From DATLZC01 sp037444005 (GTDB lineage Bacteria > Chloroflexota > Dehalococcoidia > DSTF01 > JACRBR01), in contig JBBING010000116.1 of NCBI GenBank assembly GCA_037444005.1, positions 1 to 5,802 on the forward strand: a stretch of 5,802 nucleotides of DNA, given 5' to 3'. The notes under the pieces are model-generated. The model did no database searches, was not told the DNA's origin, and saw only the letters and a program-made list of their open reading frames with translations. Of the stretch, positions 1 to 5,802 are shown in pieces (the stretch's first letter is position 1; every line of letters begins with the position of its first letter). The position numbers were made by a program, and so were the translations under genes.

Positions 1-2173
1 CGCGCTCGGCCATCCCGCCGCGCCGCGACGGGCCCTCGCGGCGCTCGCGGCCAGCCTCGAGGGCCCGCTCGGGCACCTTGCCGGGCTCCGCGCCCTCGAG
101 CACCGCCCTCCGCGAGAGGTTGATCCGGCCGAGGCTGTCGATCTCGGTCACCATCACCATGACCTCGTCGCCCACCTTAACCACGTCCTCGACGCTGGGC
201 ACCCGGTAGTCGGCGAGCTCGCTGATGTGGATGAGGCCTTCCTTGCCCGGCAGGATCTCCGCAAAGGCGCCGAAGCTCATCAGCCGCGTGATCCGGCCCG
301 TGTAGATCTGGCCCACCTCGACGTCGCGGGTCAAGCCCTCGATGATCTCGATCGCCTTCTGGGCCATCGCCGCATCCGGCGAGCCGATGTACACCGAGCC
401 GTCGTCCTCGATATCGATGGTGCACTTCGTCTCATCGATGATGGACCGAATGACCCGGCCGCCGGGGCCGATGACCGACCCGATCTTGTCGGGCGGGATC
501 TGGATCCGGTACATGCGCGGGGCGTACTGGGAGAGGTTGTGTCGCGGCTCGGGGATCGTCTCGCGAATCTTCTCCAGGATGAACAGGCGCGCCTCGCGGG
601 CCTGCCGCAGCGCCTCGTCCATGATGTCGAGCGTGATGCCCTTGATCTTGATGTCCATCTGTAGCGCGGTAATGCCCTCGGCGGTGCCGGCGACTTTGAA
701 GTCCATGTCGCCGAGCGCGTCCTCGAGCCCCGCGATGTCCGTGAGTACCCGGTAGGAGCCGTCCTCGCCCATGACGAGGCCCATGGCGATGCCCGCCACC
801 GGCGCCTTGATGGGCACGCCCGCGTCCATCAGCGACAGCGTCCCCGCGCACACGCTCGCCATCGAGGTCGAGCCATTGCTCGACAGCACCTCGGACACGA
901 GGCGGATGGTGTACGGAAACTTCTCCTCCGAAGGCACGACCGGCTCGAGCGCCCGCTCAGCGAGGGCGCCGTGGCCGATCTCCCGACGTCCGGGCGCGCG
1001 GATGGGTCGCGCCTCGCCCACCGAGTACGGCGGGAAGTTGTAGTGGTGCAGGAACCGCTTCGTCTCTTCGGGAGACAGGGTGTCGAGCCGCTGCTCCTCG
1101 CCGATGCTCCCCAGCGTCGCGATGTTGAGCACCTGGGTCTGCCCGCGGGTGAACAGGCCCGAGCCGTGCGTGCGCGGAAGCAGCCCCACCTCGCAGGAGA
1201 TGGGCCGGATGTCCTTCGGGCCGCGCCCGTCCGGCCGCACCCCGCGCTCGAGGATGGACTGGCGAACCGTCTGCTTGACGACCTCGTCCAGCGCCATGCT
1301 GATCTCTTCGGCGCCGAAGATGTCGGCGAAGCGCTCCTTGAGCTCCTCGCGGCGCTGGTCCAGCGCGGTCTGCCGCTCTTCCTTGACCGCGGCCAGGATC
1401 TCTTCGAGGCGGCCCTCCATGGCCGCCGCCACCTCGTCACGGACTTCGGGACGGACGCGCGGGGCCGCGAATTCGAGCTTCGGCTGCCCGATCTCGCGGA
1501 TCATCTCCTCCTGGAGGTCGATGAGGATCTGGTTCTGCTGCTGGCCGAATTCGATGGCGCCCAGCATCAGGTCCTCGGGCACCTCTTTGGCCCCCGCCTC
1601 GACCATCATGATGGCGTCCCGCGTGCCCGCGACGACGAGGTCGAGCGAGCTCTCCTTGAGCTGCGAGAACGTCGGGTTCACGACGTATTGCCCGTCGATG
1701 TAGCCCACGCGGACCGCGGCCACAGGGCCGTCGAAGGGGATGTTCGAGATGCATAGCGCCGCCGAGGCGCCGACGGTGCCCAGGACGTCGGGGTCGTGCT
1801 CCCGATCGACGGAGAGCACGGTGATGATGATCTGGACGTCGTTGCGGAAGCCTTTGGGGAAGAGCGGGCGGATGGGCCGGTCGGTGAGGCGGGCGGCCAG
1901 CACGCCCTCGGTCGATGGCCGGCCCTCGCGACGGAAGAAGCTGCCCGGGATCTTCCCGGCGGCGTAGAGCCGCTCTTCGTAGTCGACCGTGAGCGGGAAG
2001 AAATCGATGCCCTCGCGGGGGCTGGCGCTCATGGTGGCGGTCACCAGGGCGACAGTGTCGCCGTAGCGGACGGTGACGGCGCCGTTGGCTTGTCCGGCGA
2101 GCTTGCCGGTTTCGATGAGGAACGGCTTGCCGCCGAGAAGCCGCTCAAATGTTCGTGGCGTGGTGAGTTGCAT
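1..2173 (-). CDS. pnp: Polynucleotide phosphorylase (PNPase), C-terminus cut by window edge
   Basis: Phosphorolytic 3'-5' exoribonuclease, cytoplasmic and normally trimeric, that degrades mRNA to nucleoside diphosphates. The frame is open from ATG 2173 to the left edge, giving 724 codons with no stop seen. The first RNase PH core carries FFRR (residues 79-82), the RNA-contacting motif. A helical linker follows (about 240-315). The second core has the phosphate-binding NGSTSMAS block (433-440) and GDMDFK (488-493). Its D485, D491 and K493 match the catalytic Asp/Asp/Lys triad of E. coli PNPase. The KH domain has its GPGG loop at 569-572, and the S1 domain spans about 619-692. A charged Arg/Glu/Gly tail runs off the edge. 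E. coli PNPase is 711 residues, so few residues should be missing. The ATG has GGAGGTG upstream. An in-frame GTG (2186-2188) lies inside that Shine-Dalgarno and is the less likely start. It follows rpsO on the same strand, 300 bases downstream. Confidence 0.97.
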   Translation of the reverse strand, partial: MQLTTPRTFERLLGGKPFLIETGKLAGQANGAVTVRYGDTVALVTATMSASPREGIDFFPLTVDYEERLYAAGKIPGSFFRREGRPSTEGVLAARLTDRPIRPLFPKGFRNDVQIIITVLSVDREHDPDVLGTVGASAALCISNIPFDGPVAAVRVGYIDGQYVVNPTFSQLKESSLDLVVAGTRDAIMMVEAGAKEVPEDLMLGAIEFGQQQNQILIDLQEEMIREIGQPKLEFAAPRVRPEVRDEVAAAMEGRLEEILAAVKEERQTALDQRREELKERFADIFGAEEISMALDEVVKQTVRQSILERGVRPDGRGPKDIRPISCEVGLLPRTHGSGLFTRGQTQVLNIATLGSIGEEQRLDTLSPEETKRFLHHYNFPPYSVGEARPIRAPGRREIGHGALAERALEPVVPSEEKFPYTIRLVSEVLSSNGSTSMASVCAGTLSLMDAGVPIKAPVAGIAMGLVMGEDGSYRVLTDIAGLEDALGDMDFKVAGTAEGITALQMDIKIKGITLDIMDEALRQAREARLFILEKIRETIPEPRHNLSQYAPRMYRIQIPPDKIGSVIGPGGRVIRSIIDETKCTIDIEDDGSVYIGSPDAAMAQKAIEIIEGLTRDVEVGQIYTGRITRLMSFGAFAEILPGKEGLIHISELADYRVPSVEDVVKVGDEVMVMVTEIDSLGRINLSRRAVLEGAEPGKVPERALEAGRERREGPSRRGGMAER

Positions 2174-2185
2174 GGTCAGTTCTGG

Positions 2186-2192
2186 CACCTCC
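2186..2192 (-). promoter_or_regulatory. pnp ribosome-binding site
   Basis: On the minus strand this reads GGAGGTG, a near-perfect Shine-Dalgarno, 12 bases before the ATG at 2173. The spacing is slightly long. The same bases contain an in-frame GTG, so this site favours the downstream ATG as the start. CCTC and CACC just upstream on the same RNA could pair with it weakly (4 bp). Confidence 0.7.
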
Positions 2193-2283
2193 GTGTCGGT
2201 GAGGACCTCGTGAACGATCCCTGTGGTGTGCGCGCCTCGATGGGGATCGGCGCCTGATCCGGAGCTTCCGTGTCCTGCACCGG

Positions 2284-2300
2284 TTTCCGTTTCCGTTCCG
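2284..2300 (-). repeat. Short tandem hexamer (CGGAAA, about 3 units)
   Basis: On the plus strand the units are TTTCCG, TTTCCG and TTCCG in direct succession. On the pnp-sense strand this gives CGGAA-CGGAAA-CGGAAA. It lies in the pnp leader about 110-125 bases before the start codon. It may be a chance microsatellite or a cluster of single-stranded GGA protein-binding sites. Confidence 0.5.
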
Positions 2301-2330
2301 GGGGTTCGCTTCGTCGTTTCGCCTGCGCGT

Positions 2331-2345
2331 GGCAGGACGCCTGCC
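2331..2345 (-). other. Perfect 6-bp hairpin in the pnp leader
   Basis: GGCAGG and CCTGCC are exact inverted repeats separated by 3 bases (ACG on plus, CGT on minus). On the pnp transcript this gives a G+C-rich stem-loop about 160 bases before the ATG, with no U-run after it, so it is not an intrinsic terminator. It could be part of a larger processed leader structure. A 6-bp stem is short for RNase III on its own. Confidence 0.4.
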
Positions 2346-2442
2346 GGGCCTCGATGAGGGTATCCCGAATCGGTCGGGTCGTCCGAACCTTGGGCCCGTC
2401 GCGGAGACTCGCTCGTTCCCCTCTTCCTACCTTGTTATGGCG

Positions 2443-2464
2443 AAACCCGCCTTCTGGCGGGTTC
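2443..2464 (-). terminator. Hairpin after rpsO (weak terminator or processing stem)
   Basis: AACCCGCC and GGCGGGTT form an exact 8-bp inverted repeat around a 4-base loop (AGAA on the transcript), extended by one G-U pair. It begins about 10 bases after the rpsO stop codon, the usual place for a terminator between rpsO and pnp. Only three U residues follow the stem before the sequence becomes mixed. Partial termination, 3'-end protection or a processing site is therefore as likely as full termination, and some read-through into pnp is expected. Confidence 0.6.
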
Positions 2465-2473
2465 GTGTGTTCG

Positions 2474-2740
2474 TTACTTTCGCAGTCCCAGCCGGTTGAT
2501 GAGCTCCCGGTAGCGCTGGACGTCGTGTCGCGCGATGTACGCGAGCAACCGCCGGCGCTTGCCCACCATCTTCAACAGGCCGCGCTGGGAGTGATAGTCG
2601 TGCTTGTGCAGCTTCAGGTGTTCGGTCAGGCGGTTGATCCGCTCCGTGAGCACCGCGACCTGCACCTCCGCCGAGCCCGTGTCGGTCTCGTGGAGCCGGT
2701 ATTCCTGAATCAGCGCGCTCTTGGCTTCTTTCGTCAACAT
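2474..2740 (-). CDS. rpsO: 30S ribosomal protein S15
   Basis: Primary 16S rRNA-binding protein of the small-subunit platform, binding the helix 20/22 three-way junction and needed for S6-S18 recruitment. The 88-residue product has the usual family length (88-89) and starts MLTKEAK. Family rRNA-contact positions are in place: T21, G22, Q27 and R34 in the N-terminal half, H41, D48 and S51 in the HLKLHKHDYHS loop block, Y68, and the ending ELINRLGLRK. The start is fixed by homology. No alternative start is seen just upstream, although the open frame continues for a long way antisense to degV. The Shine-Dalgarno is odd: AAGGG (2743-2747) sits only 2 bases from the ATG. The gene is first in the rpsO-pnp unit and divergent from degV (126 bases between start codons). 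S15 often represses its own mRNA, and the leader offers possible pairing to the Shine-Dalgarno. Confidence 0.97.
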   Translation of the reverse strand: MLTKEAKSALIQEYRLHETDTGSAEVQVAVLTERINRLTEHLKLHKHDYHSQRGLLKMVGKRRRLLAYIARHDVQRYRELINRLGLRK

Positions 2741-2787
2741 TACCCTTGCAGCGCGAGGTATGCTAAGGTTCTCCGTAACGTCGCGAC

Positions 2788-2817
2788 AGTCTAGCACGGC
2801 CCGCCGAACCGGCGCAA
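2788..2817 (-). promoter_or_regulatory. Predicted sigma-70-type promoter of rpsO
   Basis: On the minus strand TTGCGC (2812-2817) and TAGACT (2788-2793) are separated by 18 bases. Each matches the -35 and -10 consensus at 4 of 6 positions. The predicted transcript starts near 2781, giving a leader of about 40 bases. The position in the divergent rpsO/degV gap is right, but the assignment rests on motif matching alone. Confidence 0.5.
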
Positions 2818-2866
2818 TGCGAGGTTTCCCGCGTCCCCCGGCGCCCTCAGCCGACGCACGAGGCTC

Positions 2867-3721
2867 ATGAACCACGTCGCCATCATCACCGATAGCACCG
2901 CCTGCATCCCCTCTGATGTGGCGCGAGCCTACGGCATCGACATCATCCCCCTCAACCTCGTGTTCGAGGGCAGGACGTACGTCGACGGCATGGACGACGA
3001 CACCGCCGAGTTCTACCGCCTGCTGCGGAGCTCCCGCTCGCTGCCCACCACCGCCGCGCCTTCGCCCGGCGAGTACTTGCGCGCCATCCGCGAGCGCGCG
3101 AAGACGTCGAAAGCGGTGCTCTGCGTGACCGTGTCCGCGCAGTTCAGCGCCATGTACGACTCCGCGCTGGCCGCCGCGCGCCTCGCCCGTGAGGAGTTCC
3201 CCGGCCTCGATGTGCGCGTCCTCGATTCCCGGAACGCGGCCATGGCGCAGGGCTTCGTCGCGCTCGAGGCCGCCCGCGCCGCCCGCGAGGGCGCCGACAT
3301 CGACGCCTGCATCGCCCGCGCCGAGGCGCTCATGCCGAAAGTCGCCCTGCTCGTCGTGCTCGACACGCTCGAATACCTGGCCCGGGGCGGTCGCGTCCCG
3401 CGGGTGGCCGCGTGGGCCTCGCACGTGCTCCAGGTGAAGCCCATCGTGCAGTTCAAGGAGCGGGACATCCGCCTCGTGGCCCGCACCCGCACGAAGGCGC
3501 GCGCCCTCGAGCGGCTGGCCGAGCTGCTCGCCGAGCGGACCGCCGGGACCGGACGCCTCCATGTCTGCGTGCACCACGCGAACGCGCCCGACGACGCCGC
3601 CTTCCTCGCGGAGCGCGCGAAGGCGCTCGATCCCGTCGAACTCTACGTGAGCGAGTTCACGCAGGTCATGGGGGTCCACACGGGGCCCGGCCTCGTGGGG
3701 TACGCCTTCTACACCGAGTGA
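2867..3721 (+). CDS. DegV/FakB-family fatty-acid-binding protein
   Basis: DegV-family proteins are cytoplasmic two-domain proteins that hold one fatty acid in a buried tunnel. In Firmicutes the FakB members present it to the kinase FakA, but in most other phyla the role is unknown. The 284-residue length is typical (about 280-290). Seen in order: ITDSTACIPSD (7-17), the loop PTTAAPSPGEY (60-70) that contacts the carboxylate in relatives, SAQFSAMYDSA (90-100), LDSRNAAMAQG (119-129), YLARGGRVPRV (170-180), LQVKPIV (188-194) and the C-terminal HTGPGLVGY (271-279). Two pocket loops differ from the usual TSQP and SGTY forms, reading TAAP and SAMY, so the ligand may differ. GAGG lies 3 bases before the ATG. 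The stop is 10 bases from that of the convergent M16 gene. No FakA-like kinase gene is in the window. Confidence 0.93.
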   Translation: MNHVAIITDSTACIPSDVARAYGIDIIPLNLVFEGRTYVDGMDDDTAEFYRLLRSSRSLPTTAAPSPGEYLRAIRERAKTSKAVLCVTVSAQFSAMYDSALAAARLAREEFPGLDVRVLDSRNAAMAQGFVALEAARAAREGADIDACIARAEALMPKVALLVVLDTLEYLARGGRVPRVAAWASHVLQVKPIVQFKERDIRLVARTRTKARALERLAELLAERTAGTGRLHVCVHHANAPDDAAFLAERAKALDPVELYVSEFTQVMGVHTGPGLVGYAFYTE

Positions 3722-3731
3722 CGCCCCGCTG

Positions 3732-5018
<1,287 letters not shown>

Positions 5019-5041
5019 ACCTCGTCCTTCTCCACACGGCT

Positions 5042-5063
5042 GCGCTCGCGTGTTCGCGAGCGC
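5042..5063 (-). promoter_or_regulatory. Perfect 9-bp hairpin at predicted 5' end of M16 mRNA
   Basis: GCGCTCGCG and CGCGAGCGC are exact inverted repeats around a 4-base loop (AACA on the M16-sense strand). The stem starts within a few bases of the transcription start predicted from the -10 at 5072-5077. It ends about 12 bases before the Shine-Dalgarno AAGGA, leaving that site free. A 5'-terminal stem of this kind commonly protects mRNA from 5'-end-dependent decay. As DNA it could also be a protein-binding palindrome. Confidence 0.55.
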
Positions 5064-5071
5064 GTCACTGC

Positions 5072-5100
5072 AGTATAGGGGGAACGCGCGCGACAGGCAG
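5072..5100 (-). promoter_or_regulatory. Predicted promoter of the M16 peptidase gene
   Basis: On the minus strand the -10 TATACT (5072-5077) matches consensus at 5 of 6 positions and stands out in very G+C-rich surroundings. Seventeen bases upstream is a weak -35, CTGCCT (5095-5100, 3 of 6). Transcription would start near 5065, giving a leader of about 47 bases that begins with the perfect hairpin. Confidence 0.5.
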
Positions 5101-5154
5101 CGTCGCCGCGGCCCTGCGCGGGACGCGCGCCGCAGGTCGAGGCCGGGCGGCCGC

Positions 5155-5183
5155 TTGCCGGCGTGTTGTACACTTTGTAGATT
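5155..5183 (+). promoter_or_regulatory. Predicted promoter of the carbonic anhydrase gene
   Basis: TTGCCG (5155-5160) and TAGATT (5178-5183) are separated by exactly 17 bases, each matching the sigma-70-type consensus at 4 of 6 positions. The -10 lies in the most A+T-rich patch of this intergenic region. The predicted start is near 5190, about 27 bases before the ATG. Confidence 0.5.
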
Positions 5184-5194
5184 GATTCGATCAA
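5182..5194 (+). repeat. 13-base palindrome TTGAT-TCG-ATCAA at the predicted start site
   Basis: TTGAT and ATCAA are exact inverted repeats with a 3-base centre. They overlap the end of the -10 element and the predicted transcription start of the carbonic anhydrase gene. That is a typical place for a repressor operator, but the arms are only 5 bases and no regulator gene lies in the window. Confidence 0.35.
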
Positions 5195-5216
5195 CTTTCC
5201 TGCCGGGAGGCGCGCC

Positions 5217-5744
5217 ATGAGCATCCGCGACCATCTCCTCGCCAGCAGCCGCAGCTACGCCTCCGCGTTCGCCCACGGCGATCTCGCGGCGCCACCGAAA
5301 CGGCGGGCCGCCATCCTCACGTGCATGGACGCGCGTCTGCACCCCGAGAAGTTCGGGGGCTTCGTCGAAGGGGACGCCCACGTCATCCGCAACGCCGGAG
5401 GCCGCGCCAGCGACGACGCCATCCGCTCGCTCGTCATCTCGTCGCGCCTGCTGGGAACGCGCGAGTTCGCCGTCATCCACCACACTGACTGCGGGATGAT
5501 GACCTTCACGAACGATCAGCTTCGCGCCCGCCTCCGCGAGGAGACCGGCTCCACGGCGGGCGACGCCATCGACTTCCTCCCGTTCGCCGACCTCGAGGCC
5601 AGCGTGGTCGACGACGTGCGGCGCATCCGCGAGCACCCGCTCGTGCCGGCGGACGCCGTCATCTACGGCTTCGTGTACGACGTGCGCACGGGACAGCTTC
5701 ACGAGGTCGACGCGGCGTCCCGCATCGGTCAGCCCCGCAGCTGA
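5217..5744 (+). CDS. Small beta-class carbonic anhydrase
   Basis: Catalyses interconversion of CO2 and bicarbonate in the cytoplasm, supplying bicarbonate to carboxylases or buffering pH. The 175-residue product matches the short clade that includes mycobacterial Rv1284 (about 163 residues), not the longer plant-type or Can forms. The zinc ligands are C36 in CMDAR, H89 and C92 in HHTDCGM, and the D38/R40 catalytic dyad is intact. Other family blocks are VIRNAGGRASDDAIRSL (56-72) and IYGFVYDVRTGQLHEV (149-164). The region between 97 and 125, longer and more variable, covers the active site in relatives. There is no signal peptide. The ATG is 6 bases after a strong Shine-Dalgarno, GGGAGG (5205-5210), and a predicted promoter lies 34 bases before the start codon. 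The gene is divergent from the M16 gene (198 bases between starts) and appears to be transcribed alone. Confidence 0.95.
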   Translation: MSIRDHLLASSRSYASAFAHGDLAAPPKRRAAILTCMDARLHPEKFGGFVEGDAHVIRNAGGRASDDAIRSLVISSRLLGTREFAVIHHTDCGMMTFTNDQLRARLREETGSTAGDAIDFLPFADLEASVVDDVRRIREHPLVPADAVIYGFVYDVRTGQLHEVDAASRIGQPRS

Positions 5745-5802
5745 CCGGTGACTGGTTCTTGGTTGGTGGGATAGAAGCAGCGCCTGCCTTCTGGTATGGT
5801 TG

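Larger units (their letters stand above)
2174..2473 (-). other. pnp 5' leader / rpsO-pnp intergenic region
   Basis: This 300-base stretch has no credible gene on either strand. Read in the direction of rpsO and pnp, it holds a strong hairpin just after the rpsO stop, a purine-rich run, a perfect 6-bp hairpin (2331-2345), a short CGGAAA tandem repeat and the pnp Shine-Dalgarno. I count 12 GGA trinucleotides by hand, densest in the half nearest pnp. In E. coli the equivalent region is processed by RNase III and PNPase and bound by CsrA to control pnp. A regulatory leader is therefore plausible, but this function is inferred from position and motif content. I found no convincing separate pnp promoter in it. 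Confidence 0.5.

Noticed and set aside
227..2257. Several plus-strand open frames of 75-261 codons antisense to pnp
   Set aside because: They have biased Arg/Asp/Leu-rich compositions, no recognisable domains, and lie opposite an intact, well-conserved pnp frame.
2359..2387. Possible separate pnp promoter on the minus strand (TTCGGA, 17 bases, GATACC)
   Set aside because: Each box matches consensus at only 3 of 6 positions, which is expected by chance in a 300-base leader.
2270..2794. Plus-strand open frame of 174 codons over the pnp leader and rpsO
   Set aside because: Most of it is antisense to rpsO, and the rest shows no domain, convincing Shine-Dalgarno or conserved motif.
5113..5136. 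Inverted repeat CCTGCG / CGCAGG upstream of the carbonic anhydrase promoter
   Set aside because: Six-base arms with a 12-base gap are common by chance in sequence this rich in G and C, and no function is suggested by position.
5019..5702. Open frame extending the M16 gene upstream by 228 codons on the minus strand
   Set aside because: It runs antisense through the carbonic anhydrase gene and lacks M16-family sequence. The internal ATG at 5018 has a good Shine-Dalgarno and matches the family N-terminus.
5745..5802. Start of another gene or promoter at the right edge
   Set aside because: The 58 bases contain no credible start with a ribosome-binding site, and no paired promoter boxes could be supported.

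Overview
The window is a high-G+C stretch (about two thirds G+C or more by eye) of ordinary bacterial chromosome carrying five protein-coding genes. Strongly G/C-biased third codon positions produce many long antisense shadow frames. No mobile element, CRISPR array, tRNA, rRNA or phage gene is visible. The gene set points to a high-G+C bacterium with a Gram-negative-like information-processing core. Rokubacteria, NC10 or a deltaproteobacterial lineage would all fit, but the sequence here does not decide taxonomy.

Region by region: (1) 1-2173, minus strand: pnp (polynucleotide phosphorylase), complete at its N-terminus, with both RNase PH cores, KH and S1 domains. It runs off the left edge inside its charged C-terminal tail. 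(2) 2174-2473: a 300-base leader without a gene between rpsO and pnp, holding a G+C-rich hairpin just after rpsO, a second perfect small hairpin, a short hexamer repeat and many GGA trinucleotides. (3) 2474-2740, minus: rpsO (ribosomal protein S15), with a plausible sigma-70-type promoter at 2788-2817. (4) 2867-3721, plus: a DegV/FakB-family lipid-binding protein, divergent from rpsO. (5) 3732-5018, minus: an M16B zinc peptidase, convergent with degV (10 bases between stop codons), with its own promoter and a perfect 9-bp hairpin at the predicted mRNA 5' end. (6) 5019-5216: divergent control region. (7) 5217-5744, plus: a small beta-class carbonic anhydrase with a good promoter and Shine-Dalgarno sequence. 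(8) 5745-5802: 58 bases in which nothing is supported.

Functionally, rpsO and pnp form the classic ribosomal-protein/RNA-decay pair. In many bacteria an M16 peptidase gene follows pnp. Here the M16 gene is instead upstream of rpsO, with degV inserted on the other strand, so the block looks rearranged. The carbonic anhydrase and DegV protein have no obvious mechanistic link to the others.

I did not find a convincing previously undescribed system. The observations worth a second look are regulatory: the GGA-rich pnp leader, possible masking of the rpsO ribosome-binding site, the 5'-terminal hairpin of the M16 transcript and a small palindrome at the carbonic anhydrase start site.
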